From Citrobacter sp. Res13-Sevr-PEB04-36 (GTDB lineage Bacteria; Pseudomonadota; Gammaproteobacteria; Enterobacterales; Enterobacteriaceae), in assembly GCF_015672735.1 (NCBI RefSeq), contig NZ_JADABY010000023.1:88552-152551 (forward strand): 64,000 nt of DNA, read 5' to 3'. Of this stretch, positions 14,554 to 25,296 are shown piece by piece. Position 1 is the stretch's first letter; each line of letters starts with the position of its first letter. The translations under genes were made by a program, and so were the position numbers. The notes below the pieces were generated by a model. That model saw only the letters and a program-made list of their open reading frames with translations. It made no database searches and was not told where the DNA came from.

Positions 14554-16002
14554 CTACGGGCGATACACTTTCACGTTTTCAAAGCCCTGCTCGCGCAGAT
14601 ACAGCGCTTGCAGGCGGCTCATCACCCCACGTTCACACCACAGCAGCCAGGTTTTATTCTGGTCTAAATCGCCAAAGTGGGTGCTCAGCTTGTAGAACGG
14701 CAGGGGAACCACGTCCACGCCTTCCACTTTCAGCGGCTTATCATCCTGTTCATCCACAGAGCGAATGTCGAGAATCACGTCGTTGGGACCAAAACCGCTC
14801 ACGGTTTCGACTTCCACCACGGTCTGCTCGGTCTGCTGAGCGATATCGCGGATATCGATATTGTTGGCTTCTTCCACCACTTTATCGAGGATGGCGAAGT
14901 CGAAGTTTTCTTCTTCGGCTTCAATCTTCGCTTTAATGGCTTTTACCGTCGGGCTTTTTGAGATCACACCGCAGTATTCCGGCATGGTACGGGCAAAATC
15001 TTCGGTACCGATTTCACGCGCCAGATTAATGATGTGTTCTTTATCGTGCGAGATCAGCGGACGCAGGATCAGGGTATCTGATACGTTATCGATCAAACGC
15101 AGGTTAGTCAGCGTCTGGCTGGAGACCTGCCCCAGCGCTTCACCGGTCACCAACGCCTGGACGCCGTAGCGCTCGGCCACCTTAGACGCCGCGCGAACCA
15201 TCATGCGCTTGAGGACCACGCCCATCTGACCGTCGTCAACTTTCTCGAGGATTTCACCCACCACAGGTTCAAAGTTGATGGCGACAAAACGTACGCGATG
15301 CGAACTCCCGAAGCGGTTCCACAGATAATGCGCCACCTGACGAACACCGATTTCGTGCGCCGCACCGCCGAGGTTAAAGAAGCAGTAGTGCACACGACAG
15401 CCGCGACGCATCAGCATATAGCTGGAAACGCCGGAATCAAAACCGCCGGAAATCAGCGACAGAACGTCTTCCTGGGTGCCAATCGGATAGCCGCCAATTC
15501 CCTCGTAGCGACCTTTCACCAGCAGCAGTCGGTCGTTTTCGATTTCAAGATTGACGGTCACATCAGGCTTGGTCAGCTTCACACGCGCGGATTCAATGTG
15601 CTGATTCAGTCCACCGCCAACATAACGTTCCACTTCAATGGAGCTAAACTCATGCTTACCGCGGCGCTTCACGCGCACGCAGAAGGTTTTGCCTTCCAGC
15701 TGATCGCGGTACTGCACCAGCGCTTTCTCGAAAATATCGTGCATATCGGTAAACGGCACGTCTTCTACTTCGAGAATATGGTGAATACCCGGAATGCGGG
15801 TCAGCGCGTCACGAATATCCAGACGCTGGGTTTCATCTTTGGCGCGAACCTCAACGTGGTCCCAGTGGCGGACGACGGCAAGGTCTTCATCATAGTGTTT
15901 TAAAACGTTACGGATGTTCCCTGTCAGAATTTTTATAAAGCGCAAACGCACAGATTGGCTTTTGATGGTGATTTCTGGGAACAATTTAATGATAAACTTC
16001 AT
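14554..16002 (-). CDS. thiI: tRNA 4-thiouridine / thiazole sulfurtransferase
   Basis: Transfers sulfur from IscS to U8 of tRNA (s4U) and to ThiS for thiazole synthesis. 482 aa in the standard order: N-terminal ferredoxin-like region, THUMP domain (~61-165), PP-loop ATP pyrophosphatase with SGGFDS at 185-190, and a C-terminal rhodanese domain. The two working cysteines are present, Cys344 (PEYC) and Cys456 in the rhodanese loop (LWCERG). It is divergent from xseB. Confidence 0.97.
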   Translation of the reverse strand: MKFIIKLFPEITIKSQSVRLRFIKILTGNIRNVLKHYDEDLAVVRHWDHVEVRAKDETQRLDIRDALTRIPGIHHILEVEDVPFTDMHDIFEKALVQYRDQLEGKTFCVRVKRRGKHEFSSIEVERYVGGGLNQHIESARVKLTKPDVTVNLEIENDRLLLVKGRYEGIGGYPIGTQEDVLSLISGGFDSGVSSYMLMRRGCRVHYCFFNLGGAAHEIGVRQVAHYLWNRFGSSHRVRFVAINFEPVVGEILEKVDDGQMGVVLKRMMVRAASKVAERYGVQALVTGEALGQVSSQTLTNLRLIDNVSDTLILRPLISHDKEHIINLAREIGTEDFARTMPEYCGVISKSPTVKAIKAKIEAEEENFDFAILDKVVEEANNIDIRDIAQQTEQTVVEVETVSGFGPNDVILDIRSVDEQDDKPLKVEGVDVVPLPFYKLSTHFGDLDQNKTWLLWCERGVMSRLQALYLREQGFENVKVYRP

Positions 16003-16208
16003 GGCGGCAATGGTTCTTTGGCAAGTCTGAACGACTTGTAATGGGAAAAATACAGCAGCCCATACCCTGCGGCTGCATCCAGGCGCGCAAGTATACCACC
16101 ATCATGGTCATCCTGTGCACATCGCCTTACTATTGCGCGTTATTTGATAATTGCTCTAAGTCCGTTACCATGGCTTGGGCTGAAAATATTGAGAGTCAGA
16201 CATTCATT

Positions 16209-16451
16209 ATGCCGAAGAAAAATGAAGCGCCCGCCAGCTTTGAAACAGCGCTGAGCGAGCTGGAACAGATTGTTACCCGTCTGGAAAGTGGCGACCTGCC
16301 GCTGGAAGAGGCGCTGAACGAATTCGAACGTGGCGTACAGCTGGCGCGTCAGGGACAGGTTAAGTTGCAACAGGCTGAACAGCGCGTGCAAATCCTGCTG
16401 TCAGAAACTGAAGACGCCGCCCTCACGCCTTTTACACCGGATAATGAGTAA
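16209..16451 (+). CDS. xseB: Exodeoxyribonuclease VII small subunit
   Basis: Small helical subunit that joins XseA in exonuclease VII, a single-strand DNA nuclease. 80 aa, beginning [19 protein letters not shown] as in E. coli. The open frame extends upstream, but ATG 16209 gives the conserved length. The ribosome site is weak. Its TAA is directly followed by the ispA ATG with no spacer, and dxs follows, forming the usual xseB-ispA-dxs operon. Confidence 0.95.
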   Translation: MPKKNEAPASFETALSELEQIVTRLESGDLPLEEALNEFERGVQLARQGQVKLQQAEQRVQILLSETEDAALTPFTPDNE

Positions 16452-17351
16452 ATGGATTTTACGCAGCAGCTACAGGCTTGCGTTGAGCAGGCCAACCAGG
16501 CACTGAGCCGTTTTATCGCGCCACTGCCCTTTCAGAACACTCCCGTGGTCGAAACCATGCAATATGGCGCATTATTAGGCGGTAAACGTCTGCGCCCGTT
16601 CCTGGTATACGCGACCGGTCAAATGTTTGGCGTCAGCCTGAGTACGCTCGACGCTCCCGCCGCGGCGGTTGAGTGCATCCACGCCTATTCGCTGATGCAC
16701 GACGATTTACCCGCAATGGACGACGACGATCTGCGACGCGGCCTGCCGACCTGCCATGTTAAGTTTGGCGAGGCGAATGCAATTTTAGCCGGTGATGCGC
16801 TGCAAACGCTGGCGTTTTCCATAATCAGCGACGCGCCAATGCCCGAGGTTGCTGACCGTGATCGCATTGCCATGATCTCCGAGCTGGCCCGGGCCAGCGG
16901 AATCGCCGGTATGTGTGGCGGTCAGGCGCTGGATTTGGCGGCTGAAGGCTTCCAGGTTGAGCTGGACGCGCTGGAGAAAATCCATCGACATAAAACCGGG
17001 GCCTTGATTCGCGCCGCCGTTCGTCTGGGGGCGTTAAGTGCCGGAGATAGAGGGCGAAACGTCCTGCCGATACTCGACAAATACGCTGAAAGCATCGGTC
17101 TGGCGTTCCAGGTTCAGGATGACATACTGGATGTGGTAGGCGATACTGCAACATTGGGTAAACGTCAGGGTGCCGACCAGCAGCTTGGCAAAAGTACCTA
17201 TCCTGCACTTCTGGGTCTTGAGCAAGCCCGGAATAAAGCCCGGGATTTAATCGAGGATGCCCGCCAGTCGCTCAGTCTGCTGGCCGCACAATCACTCGAT
17301 ACCTCGGCACTGGAAGCGCTAGCGGACTACATAATCCAGCGTGATAAATAA
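16452..17351 (+). CDS. ispA: Farnesyl diphosphate synthase
   Basis: Condenses IPP with DMAPP and GPP to farnesyl diphosphate for quinones, undecaprenyl phosphate and heme O. 299 aa. The first Asp-rich motif DDLPAMDDDD is at residues 84-93 and the second, DDILD, at 223-227. GGKRLRP at 43-49 binds the diphosphate. It starts on the base after the xseB stop; dxs follows after 24 bases. Confidence 0.97.
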   Translation: MDFTQQLQACVEQANQALSRFIAPLPFQNTPVVETMQYGALLGGKRLRPFLVYATGQMFGVSLSTLDAPAAAVECIHAYSLMHDDLPAMDDDDLRRGLPTCHVKFGEANAILAGDALQTLAFSIISDAPMPEVADRDRIAMISELARASGIAGMCGGQALDLAAEGFQVELDALEKIHRHKTGALIRAAVRLGALSAGDRGRNVLPILDKYAESIGLAFQVQDDILDVVGDTATLGKRQGADQQLGKSTYPALLGLEQARNKARDLIEDARQSLSLLAAQSLDTSALEALADYIIQRDK

Positions 17352-17375
17352 ACCAACATATCCGATGAGCTTGCG

Positions 17376-19238
17376 ATGAGTTTTGATATAGCCAAATACC
17401 CGACCCTGGCGCTGGTCGACTCCACTCAGGAGTTACGCCTGCTACCAAAAGAGAGCCTGCCCAAGCTTTGCGACGAACTGCGCCGCTATTTGCTCGACAG
17501 CGTGAGCCGTTCCAGCGGGCATTTCGCCTCCGGTCTGGGCACGGTTGAGCTGACCGTCGCGCTGCACTACGTCTACAACACTCCGTTTGACCAGTTAATC
17601 TGGGATGTGGGGCACCAGGCGTACCCGCACAAAATTCTGACGGGACGTCGCGATAAAATCGGCACCATCCGCCAGAAAGGCGGCCTGCATCCGTTCCCCT
17701 GGCGCGGCGAGAGCGAGTATGACGTTTTAAGCGTCGGACACTCCTCCACCTCCATCAGCGCCGGTATTGGCATTGCTGTTGCCGCCGAGAAAGAAGGCAA
17801 AGAGCGCCGTACCGTTTGCGTGATTGGCGACGGGGCCATCACTGCCGGCATGGCGTTTGAAGCCATGAACCACGCGGGTGATATTAAGCCCGATATGCTG
17901 GTTATCCTGAACGACAACGAAATGTCGATTTCAGAAAACGTCGGCGCGCTGAACAACCACCTGGCGCAGTTGCTCTCCGGCAAACTGTATTCCTCATTGC
18001 GTGAAGGCGGAAAGAAAGTCTTCTCCGGCGTACCGCCGATTAAAGAACTGCTTAAACGTACCGAAGAACACATTAAAGGCATGGTGGTGCCGGGCACGCT
18101 GTTTGAGGAATTGGGCTTTAACTACATTGGCCCGGTAGACGGTCACGACGTGCTGGGGCTTATCACTACGCTGAAGAACATGCGCGACCTTAAAGGCCCG
18201 CAGTTCCTGCACATCATGACCAAAAAAGGTCGTGGCTATGAGCCTGCAGAAAAAGACCCAATCACGTTCCATGCGGTACCCAAATTCGATCCTTCCAGCG
18301 GATGTCTGCCGAAAAGCAGCGGCGGCCTGCCGAGCTACTCCAAAATCTTCGGCGACTGGCTGTGCGAAACGGCGGCCAAAGACAACAAGCTGATGGCGAT
18401 CACCCCGGCCATGCGCGAAGGCTCCGGTATGGTGGAGTTTTCACGTAAATTCCCGGACCGCTACTTCGACGTGGCGATTGCCGAGCAGCACGCGGTCACC
18501 TTTGCTGCCGGACTGGCAATTGGCGGCTATAAACCGGTGGTCGCTATTTATTCCACCTTCCTGCAACGCGCTTACGATCAGGTGCTGCATGATGTCGCCA
18601 TTCAGAAACTGCCGGTCCTGTTCGCCGTGGATCGCGCGGGGATCGTGGGCGCAGATGGACAAACCCACCAGGGCGCGTTCGATCTCTCCTTCCTGCGCTG
18701 CATCCCGGAGATGGTCATTATGACCCCGAGCGATGAAAACGAATGCCGCCAGATGCTGTTTACCGGTTATCACTACGCTAACGGCCCGGCCGTGGTGCGC
18801 TACCCGCGCGGTAATGCGGTTGGTGTTGAGCTGACCCCGCTGGAAAAATTACCTATTGGTAAAGGCATCGTGAAGCGTCACGGGACAAAAGTGGCAATCC
18901 TTAACTTCGGCACCCTGATGCCTGAAGCCGCTCAGGTTGCGGAGTCGCTGAACGCCACGCTGGTCGATATGCGCTTTGTCAAACCACTGGACGAAACGTT
19001 GATTCTGGAGATGGCGGCCCGCCACGAGGTGCTGGTTACTCTTGAAGAAAACGCCATTATGGGCGGCGCGGGCAGCGGCGTAAACGAAGTGCTGATGGCG
19101 CATCGTAAACCGGTCCCGGTGCTTAACATTGGCCTGCCTGACTTCTTCATCCCGCAGGGGACGCAGGACGAAGCGCGCGCCGATCTCGGTCTTGATGCCG
19201 CCGGTATTGATGCCAAAATCAAGGCCTGGCTGGCATAA
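17376..19238 (+). CDS. dxs: 1-deoxy-D-xylulose-5-phosphate synthase
   Basis: Thiamine-diphosphate enzyme joining pyruvate and glyceraldehyde 3-phosphate, the entry step of the MEP isoprenoid pathway and a source for thiamine and pyridoxal. 620 aa. Visible sites are His49 (SSGHFASG), the ThDP/Mg motif GDGAIT starting at 151, and Glu370 in [11 protein letters not shown]. It sits between ispA and yajO on the same strand. Its cofactor is made by a pathway that includes thiL, also in this window. Confidence 0.98.
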   Translation: MSFDIAKYPTLALVDSTQELRLLPKESLPKLCDELRRYLLDSVSRSSGHFASGLGTVELTVALHYVYNTPFDQLIWDVGHQAYPHKILTGRRDKIGTIRQKGGLHPFPWRGESEYDVLSVGHSSTSISAGIGIAVAAEKEGKERRTVCVIGDGAITAGMAFEAMNHAGDIKPDMLVILNDNEMSISENVGALNNHLAQLLSGKLYSSLREGGKKVFSGVPPIKELLKRTEEHIKGMVVPGTLFEELGFNYIGPVDGHDVLGLITTLKNMRDLKGPQFLHIMTKKGRGYEPAEKDPITFHAVPKFDPSSGCLPKSSGGLPSYSKIFGDWLCETAAKDNKLMAITPAMREGSGMVEFSRKFPDRYFDVAIAEQHAVTFAAGLAIGGYKPVVAIYSTFLQRAYDQVLHDVAIQKLPVLFAVDRAGIVGADGQTHQGAFDLSFLRCIPEMVIMTPSDENECRQMLFTGYHYANGPAVVRYPRGNAVGVELTPLEKLPIGKGIVKRHGTKVAILNFGTLMPEAAQVAESLNATLVDMRFVKPLDETLILEMAARHEVLVTLEENAIMGGAGSGVNEVLMAHRKPVPVLNIGLPDFFIPQGTQDEARADLGLDAAGIDAKIKAWLA

Positions 19239-19246
19239 TCCCCTCC

Positions 19247-19290
19247 CCGCTCCTGCTATGCTTAATGATTAACACGCTAAGCAGGAGCGG
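19247..19290 (+). promoter_or_regulatory. Inverted repeat covering the yajO ribosome binding site
   Basis: CCGCTCCTGCT (19247-19257) and AGCAGGAGCGG (19280-19290) are perfect 11-bp complements around a 22-base loop. The 3' arm contains AGGAG, the yajO Shine-Dalgarno, ending 6 bases before the ATG at 19294. No T-run follows, so it is not a simple terminator. The pairing is seen; translational control is inferred. Confidence 0.6.
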
Positions 19291-19293
19291 AAT

Positions 19294-20268
19294 ATGCAAT
19301 ACAACCTCTTAGGAAAAACTGACCTTCGGGTCTCTCGCCTTTGTCTGGGCTGCATGACGTTTGGCGAGCCCAATCGCGGCAACCACGCCTGGACGTTGCC
19401 GGAAGAAAGCAGTCGCCCAATAATTAAACACGCTCTTGAAGGTGGCATTAACTTTTTTGATACTGCCAACAGCTACTCCGCCGGCAGCAGTGAAGAAATT
19501 GTCGGTCGCGCCCTGCGTGACTTCGCTCGCCGCGACGAGGTGGTGGTCGCCACCAAAGTTTTTCATCAGGTAGAGGATTTAGCGGAAGGTTTATCCCGGG
19601 CGCAAATCCTGCGTTCTATCGACGATAGCCTGACTCGCCTTGGCATGGACTATGTCGATATCCTGCAAATTCATCGCTGGGATTACAACACGCCTGTGGA
19701 AGAAACTCTGGAAGCGCTTAATGACGTGGTGAAGTCCGGTAAAGCACGCTATATCGGCGCCTCCTCGATGCACGCCTCCCAGTTTGCGCAGGCGCTGGCC
19801 TTGCAGAAACAACACGGCTGGGCGCAATTTGTCAGCATGCAGGATCACTACAACCTTATCTATCGTGAAGAAGAACGCGAAATGCTGCCGCTGTGCTATC
19901 AGGAAGGCGTGGCGGTGATCCCATGGAGCCCGCTGGCACGGGGACGTCTGACGCGCCCCTGGGGAGAAACGACCGCGCGCGTTGTGTCGGATGAAGTCGG
20001 CAAAAATCTGTACCGCGAGAGCGATGAAAACGACGCGAGAATAGCGGAACGGTTAACCGGGGTGAGTGAGGAAATCGGCGCCTCGCGCGCACAAGTGGCG
20101 CTGGCGTGGCTGCTGAGCAAACCGGGCGTCGCCGCACCCATAATTGGTGCCTCGCGTGAAGAACAGCTGGACGAGTTGCTCAACGCAGTCGATTTAACGC
20201 TAAAACCGGAACAGATTGCCGAACTGGAAACGCCGTACAAACAGCATCCGGTGGTGGGATTTAAATAA
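19294..20268 (+). CDS. yajO: YajO, aldo/keto reductase family protein
   Basis: Cytosolic AKR-family oxidoreductase. In E. coli it has been linked to 1-deoxyxylulose 5-phosphate formation and thiamine supply, which fits its place after dxs. 324 aa. The AKR catalytic residues are visible: Asp56 and Tyr61 in FFDTANSYS, Lys88 in ATKVF and His127 in LQIHRWD. It lies 55 bases after dxs, with its ribosome site inside an inverted repeat. A REP unit follows, and pgpA is convergent. Confidence 0.94.
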   Translation: MQYNLLGKTDLRVSRLCLGCMTFGEPNRGNHAWTLPEESSRPIIKHALEGGINFFDTANSYSAGSSEEIVGRALRDFARRDEVVVATKVFHQVEDLAEGLSRAQILRSIDDSLTRLGMDYVDILQIHRWDYNTPVEETLEALNDVVKSGKARYIGASSMHASQFAQALALQKQHGWAQFVSMQDHYNLIYREEEREMLPLCYQEGVAVIPWSPLARGRLTRPWGETTARVVSDEVGKNLYRESDENDARIAERLTGVSEEIGASRAQVALAWLLSKPGVAAPIIGASREEQLDELLNAVDLTLKPEQIAELETPYKQHPVVGFK

Positions 20269-20278
20269 ATCTGGTATT

Positions 20279-20310
20279 GCCCGATAGCGCTGCGCTTATC
20301 GGGCCTACAA
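20279..20310. repeat. Single REP unit between yajO and pgpA
   Basis: GCCCGATAGCG paired with GCTTATCGGGCCTAC, a one-copy REP in the convergent yajO-pgpA gap. Confidence 0.8.
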
Positions 20311-20327
20311 CAGAAGCCTGGAAAGGG

Positions 20328-20846
20328 TTAAATAATGCCAAGCGGCCAGTGATGCCCAATAAAGTAGAGGATCCCTGCGGAAAGTATCCCCGCCACAATA
20401 TCGTCGATCATAATCCCCGTACCGCCATGCACATTACGATCGAACCAGCGGATCGGCCAGGGCTTCCACATATCCAGAATGCGGAAAATCACAAATCCGG
20501 CGGCGACCCACTGCCAGTCGAGTGTCGGCAGGGCCATCAGGGTTATCCACATTCCGACAAACTCGTCCCAGACGATACTGCCATGATCGTGTACGCCCAT
20601 ATCTTTCGCCGTTTGATGGCACAGATAGACACCGATACAAATAGCCAGCATGACAACCAGTGAATACAGCTGCCACGGCAGAAACGTCATCACATACCAA
20701 AATGGGATCGCCGCCAGCGATCCCATCGTTCCGGGTATAATTGGACTTAATCCGCTGCCGAATCCGGTGGCCAACAGGTGCCACGGATTACGCATACTCA
20801 AACGGCTTTTTGCGACATCTTTTTTAAGGCGCAGCAAAATGGTCAT
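20328..20846 (-). CDS. pgpA: Phosphatidylglycerophosphatase A
   Basis: Membrane phosphatase that dephosphorylates phosphatidylglycerol phosphate in phospholipid synthesis. 172 aa. Family residues are seen in the [10 protein letters not shown] and [17 protein letters not shown] segments, which carry the acidic metal-binding positions. Start MTILLRL at 20846 gives the E. coli length, and the 5' end overlaps the end of thiL by 23 bases, so it is the last gene of the nrdR-rib-nusB-thiL cluster. Confidence 0.96.
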   Translation of the reverse strand: MTILLRLKKDVAKSRLSMRNPWHLLATGFGSGLSPIIPGTMGSLAAIPFWYVMTFLPWQLYSLVVMLAICIGVYLCHQTAKDMGVHDHGSIVWDEFVGMWITLMALPTLDWQWVAAGFVIFRILDMWKPWPIRWFDRNVHGGTGIMIDDIVAGILSAGILYFIGHHWPLGII

Positions 20847-21801
20847 ATCCTTTCCAGTCAAACGTGACGGGCTTACCGTCACGCGTAAAGTGCATCCCTT
20901 CCACGTCCGCACTCATCTGCCCGATACAGGTAAATGATGCGCCAAGATGCCCCAGCGCGACGTCCAGTGCACCACGATTTATTTCCGGTACGGTAAAGCA
21001 TAACTCATAATCTTCACCGCCCGAAAGCGCCCAGCGCAGCGCCTGCTCCGGCTCAACGTGTTGGGAAAATGCCGTGGAATACGGTAACGCATCGACATTA
21101 ACGCGCGCGCCACAGCCGCTGGCATTGACGATATGCCCGAGATCGGAAATCAGACCGTCGGAAAGATCGATCGCCGCACTGGCCAGGTCGCGCAGGGCCT
21201 GCCCCTGCAAAATACGCGGCGTGGGGCGCAGGTGACGCTTAAGCAGATAGTCCGCGTCTTTGGCATCTGTTACCTGCAATCGGTTTTGCAGAATAGCCAA
21301 ACCGGCAGCGCTGTCGCCCGGCGTACCGGTAACGTAAATCCAGTCACCCGGCTTCGCACCTGAGCGTTTTAAGGCCCGCCCGACCGGGACGTAGCCATGG
21401 ATACCCAACGTCATCGACAATGGCCCACGCGTGGTATCACCGCCAATCAGCTGCATATCATAGTAATTGAGGAGTTCAAACAGGCTATCACTGAAGGCTT
21501 CAAGCCAGGATTCATCAACGTCAGGTAACGTGAGCGCCAGCGTCAGCCATGCCGGATCAGCCCCCATCGCCGCCAGATCGCTTAAATTAACCGCCAGCGC
21601 TTTCCAGGCCAGGTCCGTTGGATCAATATCAGGAAGGAAGTGATTGCCTGCCACCAGCGTATCGGTACTGATCGCCAGCGTTTGTTTTTCAGGGATATTC
21701 AGGAGTGCGCAATCGTCACCAATGCCGGTTTCGACGTCAAGACGAGAGCTTCTAACACGGTCAAAATAACGGGCAATCAGGGAGAATTCGCCGCATGCCA
21801 T
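20824..21801 (-). CDS. thiL: Thiamine-monophosphate kinase
   Basis: Phosphorylates thiamine monophosphate to the active cofactor thiamine diphosphate. 325 aa of the PurM-like ATP-binding family. The N-terminal GDDCALL segment and the Mg-binding region [10 protein letters not shown] near residues 260-270 are present. The [15 protein letters not shown] motif is near 210-225. It follows nusB after 76 bases that hold a terminator-like hairpin, and overlaps pgpA. Confidence 0.97.
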   Translation of the reverse strand: MACGEFSLIARYFDRVRSSRLDVETGIGDDCALLNIPEKQTLAISTDTLVAGNHFLPDIDPTDLAWKALAVNLSDLAAMGADPAWLTLALTLPDVDESWLEAFSDSLFELLNYYDMQLIGGDTTRGPLSMTLGIHGYVPVGRALKRSGAKPGDWIYVTGTPGDSAAGLAILQNRLQVTDAKDADYLLKRHLRPTPRILQGQALRDLASAAIDLSDGLISDLGHIVNASGCGARVNVDALPYSTAFSQHVEPEQALRWALSGGEDYELCFTVPEINRGALDVALGHLGASFTCIGQMSADVEGMHFTRDGKPVTFDWKGYDHFAAP

Positions 21802-21819
21802 ACGTTATGCCTCAGCAGG

Positions 21820-21871
21820 AAAAAAGAAAAGGCCGGCGACAGCGGAAAAAAATTCCGCCATCTTGCCGGCC
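21820..21871 (-). terminator. Terminator-like hairpin between nusB and thiL
   Basis: On the minus strand GGCCGGC pairs with GCCGGCC (21865-21871 with 21831-21837), and an inner GCGGAA pairs with TTCCGC. A T-rich tract (21820-21830) follows. Because thiL starts only about 20 bases later, this looks like partial termination or attenuation inside the operon. Structure inferred by eye. Confidence 0.65.
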
Positions 21872-21877
21872 TGGCGA

Positions 21878-22297
21878 TCACTTTTTGTTGGGGCGAATCG
21901 CAGGTGCTGCTTTATCCAGTACGCCGTTGACGAACTTATGACTATCTTCGGCACCGAAGGTTTTCGCCAGTTCAATCGCTTCGTTGATGGCCACTTTATA
22001 CGGCACATCACTACGTTTAGACAGTTCAAACAGTGCAATACGCAGTACGGCTTTCTCTACCTGACCCAGCTCTTCCAGCAGACGAGACAGGTAAGGCTTC
22101 ATCAGTCCATCCAGGTACGCGCTGTTAGTCGCCACCCCGGACAGCAGTTCACGGAAATACAGAACGTCGACATCTTTCACGTCCTGTTCCGCCAGGAACT
22201 GGTATTCAACATCAGAGATGTCGTTCTGGGACAACTGCCAGGAATAGAGCGCCTGGACGGCACACTCACGGGCGCGGCGACGAGCAGCAGGTTTCAC
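21878..22297 (-). CDS. nusB: Transcription antitermination factor NusB
   Basis: Binds boxA RNA with NusE (S10) in rRNA antitermination. 139 aa, all-helical, matching E. coli NusB; the Arg-rich start [20 protein letters not shown] forms the RNA-binding face. The start codon is GTG (22297), as in E. coli. It lies 19 bases after ribH in the rib-nusB-thiL-pgpA operon. Confidence 0.97.
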   Translation of the reverse strand: MKPAARRRARECAVQALYSWQLSQNDISDVEYQFLAEQDVKDVDVLYFRELLSGVATNSAYLDGLMKPYLSRLLEELGQVEKAVLRIALFELSKRSDVPYKVAINEAIELAKTFGAEDSHKFVNGVLDKAAPAIRPNKK

Positions 22298-22316
22298 GGA
22301 TTTCCCCTTACAAAAA

Positions 22317-22787
22317 TCAGGCCTTAATGGCTTTCAATACATTAATCATTTCAAGCGCGGTCAGTGCAGCTTCTGCGCCTTTGTTACCGGCTTTCGTGCC
22401 AGCACGTTCGATGGCTTGTTCAATACTTTCGGTTGTCAGAACACCGAAGGCTACCGGAATACCACTGTCCTGAGCGACATGCGCCAGACCATTGCTAGCT
22501 CCGCCAGCCACATATTCGAAGTGAGCGGTACCGCCACGGATAACCGTACCCAGCGCAATCACCGCGTCATATTTACCGGTTTTCGCTAGTGCGTCAGCCG
22601 CCAACGGCAGCTCATACGCGCCTGGAACCCAAACGACGGTAATGTTTTCATCTTTAACCTGACCAATACGCTTCAGGGCGTCAATCGCACCTTCCAGCAG
22701 GCTGTCATTGATAAAGTTGTTGAAACGCGCGATGGTGATGGCGACGCGAGCGTCCGGAGTAGCAACGTTAGCTTCAATAATGTTCAT
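22317..22787 (-). CDS. ribH: 6,7-dimethyl-8-ribityllumazine synthase
   Basis: Penultimate step of riboflavin synthesis, condensing the RibD product (after dephosphorylation) with the RibB product; forms an icosahedral capsid. 156 aa. Active-site features are visible: the RFNNFI segment near residue 22, the GAYELP loop near 57-62 and the [14 protein letters not shown] stretch with the catalytic His near 88. E. coli literature also calls it ribE. It is 86 bases after ribD. Confidence 0.97.
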   Translation of the reverse strand: MNIIEANVATPDARVAITIARFNNFINDSLLEGAIDALKRIGQVKDENITVVWVPGAYELPLAADALAKTGKYDAVIALGTVIRGGTAHFEYVAGGASNGLAHVAQDSGIPVAFGVLTTESIEQAIERAGTKAGNKGAEAALTALEMINVLKAIKA

Positions 22788-22873
22788 ATTCTTCCTTCGG
22801 ATTCACTAGACCCCGCAGGGGGGCGGATTTTATCATAATAATCTGTGCGCTGCTTCCCTTTCGAACCGGGAGA

Positions 22874-23977
22874 TCATGCGCTCACTAAATGCAGGCAAAG
22901 GTCCGGACCTACATGGCGTATCTCGTTGAATTTGAAATGGGGGACATCGGCCAGTTTCTCAAGGCCTGGCAGTACACATAATCCTCGCGCGTCACTGCCT
23001 AACAGTTTAGGCGCAACATAGACGATTAGCTCATCCACCACCCCAGCCTGCAATAATGCGCCCGCAAGCGTTGGACCAGCCTCAACCCAAATGCTGTTAA
23101 TTTGCTGCTTGCCCAGTTGCATCATCAACACCACCAGATCCAGATTCCCGTTATGCTCCGGCACATTCAGCGTGCGAACGCTCTCCGGCCAGATACGCGA
23201 ATCGTCGCTGCTGCGAGCAATCCAGGTTTCTCCCGGCTGCTGCACAATACTATGTTCAGGAGTGACCTGGTTTTGACGATCGAGAACAATGCGGATTGGC
23301 TGACGCAGGTTTTCCTGTGGATACAGCGCCTGGGTCGATTCATCAAGCTCCGCCCAACGGACGGTAAGCTTAGGGTCGTCAGCCAGCACCGTGGCGCTGC
23401 TGGTTAAAATAGCATGGCTTTGTGCACGCAGGCGCTGAACGTCGCGCCGCGCCTGTGGTGAGGTAATCCACTGGCTTTCACCGCTGGCCATCGCCGTACG
23501 ACCGTCGAGCGATGCGCCGAGCTTAAGCTGTACATACGGAAATCCGGTACGCATCCGCTTGAGAAAGCCCTTATTCAGCTGTTCGACGTCGTTCATCATC
23601 ATGCCGTGGCTGACGTCAATGCCCGCCTGCTGCAAACGATAAAGTCCGCGCCCCGCCACCTGCGGGTTAGGATCCTGCATCGCGGCAACAACACGCGTCA
23701 CGCCCGCGGCAATCAGCGCGTCACAGCACGGCGGCGTACGCCCGTGATGGCTGCACGGCTCAAGCGTCACGTAAGCTGTAGCCCCCTGCGCTTTAATTCC
23801 GGCCATACGCAGCGCATGGACCTCGGCATGGGGCTCACCCGCACGGTGATGATATCCTTCACCGACGATTTCCCCGTCTTTAACAATGACACACCCAACA
23901 TTAGGATTGGGGTGAGTGGTAAAGCGTCCGCGCGCAGCGAGCTTCAGCGCACGCGCCATGTATAACTCATCCTGCAT
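22874..23977 (-). CDS. ribD: Riboflavin biosynthesis deaminase/reductase
   Basis: Bifunctional enzyme for the second and third steps of riboflavin synthesis. The N-terminal half is a zinc deaminase with HAEVHAL near 50 and PCSHHGRTPPC near 74-84 supplying the Zn ligands. The C-terminal half is a NADPH-dependent reductase with the GASLDGRTA and SGESQWI signatures. 367 aa, as in E. coli. It starts 3 bases after the nrdR stop, so the two are coupled. I see no FMN riboswitch. Confidence 0.97.
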   Translation of the reverse strand: MQDELYMARALKLAARGRFTTHPNPNVGCVIVKDGEIVGEGYHHRAGEPHAEVHALRMAGIKAQGATAYVTLEPCSHHGRTPPCCDALIAAGVTRVVAAMQDPNPQVAGRGLYRLQQAGIDVSHGMMMNDVEQLNKGFLKRMRTGFPYVQLKLGASLDGRTAMASGESQWITSPQARRDVQRLRAQSHAILTSSATVLADDPKLTVRWAELDESTQALYPQENLRQPIRIVLDRQNQVTPEHSIVQQPGETWIARSSDDSRIWPESVRTLNVPEHNGNLDLVVLMMQLGKQQINSIWVEAGPTLAGALLQAGVVDELIVYVAPKLLGSDARGLCVLPGLEKLADVPHFKFNEIRHVGPDLCLHLVSA

Positions 23978-23980
23978 GGC

Positions 23981-24445
<465 letters not shown>

Positions 24446-24584
24446 TCAGTGGTTAACTGATATCTATTTTACCCTGAACTGGCGTGACAACAAAGGCGGA
24501 GCGTTTTTGAGACAAAGGATCGATGCCTTCATGCTCTGTGCACACTACCATTATGCTATCGCGACAATGAAGGAAGTAATCACA

Positions 24585-25124
24585 ATGACAAGACGTTACC
24601 TAAGAATTCTCCTGGTGGGAAGCCTCTTTAGCCTTAGTGCCTGCGCGCAGCAAGCCGAAGTACGTCAGATGCATCAAAGCGTTAACACACTGAGCAAAGA
24701 GATGACGCAGCTCAATCAGGAAACGGTAAAAATTACGCAACAAAATATGTTGAATGCGAAATCCACTCGTGGCGTCTACTTATTACCCGGTTCTAAAACC
24801 CCGGCCCGCCTGAATAGCCAGATTGGCACACTGCGCATGTCACTGGTAAATATTGCACCAAATGCAGACGGCACGCGCCTGACACTGCGTATTCAGGGGG
24901 AATCCGACACACCGTTACCGGCATTTAGCGCTACCGTAGAGTACGGACAAATTCAGGGAACCACGGACAACTACCAGGAAGTGAACGTGAAGAATGAATT
25001 GATCAATGCTCCGGCTAGTCTTCTGGCCCCCAGCGACGTAGACATTCCGCTGCAGCTTAATGGCTTGTCAGCCGATCAACTCGGTTTTGTACGCATCCAT
25101 GACATCCAACCTGTGACCCAATAA
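24585..25124 (+). CDS. yajI: YajI, predicted lipoprotein
   Basis: 179-aa lipoprotein of unknown role. The signal ends in lipobox LSAC with Cys20, followed by Ala. Residues 20-50 form a short polar, probably helical stretch (QMHQSVNTLSKEMTQLNQE), then a soluble domain. The frame is open far upstream into the nrdR region, but ATG 24585 gives the E. coli length and a proper signal peptide. A stem-loop follows the stop, suggesting a single-gene unit. Confidence 0.9.
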   Translation: MTRRYLRILLVGSLFSLSACAQQAEVRQMHQSVNTLSKEMTQLNQETVKITQQNMLNAKSTRGVYLLPGSKTPARLNSQIGTLRMSLVNIAPNADGTRLTLRIQGESDTPLPAFSATVEYGQIQGTTDNYQEVNVKNELINAPASLLAPSDVDIPLQLNGLSADQLGFVRIHDIQPVTQ

Positions 25125-25132
25125 ACTTTTTC

Positions 25133-25155
25133 GCGGAACGTTTTGTGCGTTCCGC
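25133..25155 (+). terminator. Stem-loop after yajI, possible weak terminator
   Basis: GCGGAACG (25133-25140), 7-base loop, CGTTCCGC (25148-25155), eight bases after the yajI stop. There is no clear T-run, so termination is uncertain. Confidence 0.45.
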
Positions 25156-25268
25156 AACACCCTTCTCCGTTATTTTGTTACTTCACTTACATCACCGAGA
25201 TCTTTGGTAAAACTTGGCAACATTCACCGGAGCCAGTACAATTCGCCGCCTAAAGTACGCAAACGTGA

Positions 25269-25284
25269 ACGCAATCGATTACGT
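25269..25284. promoter_or_regulatory. LacI-family operator-like palindrome upstream of tsx
   Basis: ACGCAATCGATTACGT is nearly self-complementary (one mismatched pair) with a central CG. It matches the PurR consensus ACGCAAACGTTTGCGT at 13 of 16 positions. Tsx carries nucleosides, so a PurR or CytR site is plausible; which one cannot be told from sequence. Confidence 0.55.
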
Positions 25285-25296
25285 AAATGATAGAAC

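Noticed and set aside
16003..16208. Possible thiamine riboswitch near thiI or thiL
   Set aside because: No thi-box core was found before thiI, dxs or thiL.
22788..22873. Possible FMN riboswitch near the rib genes
   Set aside because: The spacer is 86 bases and lacks the conserved RFN-element core; only a tiny CCCC/GGGG hairpin is present.
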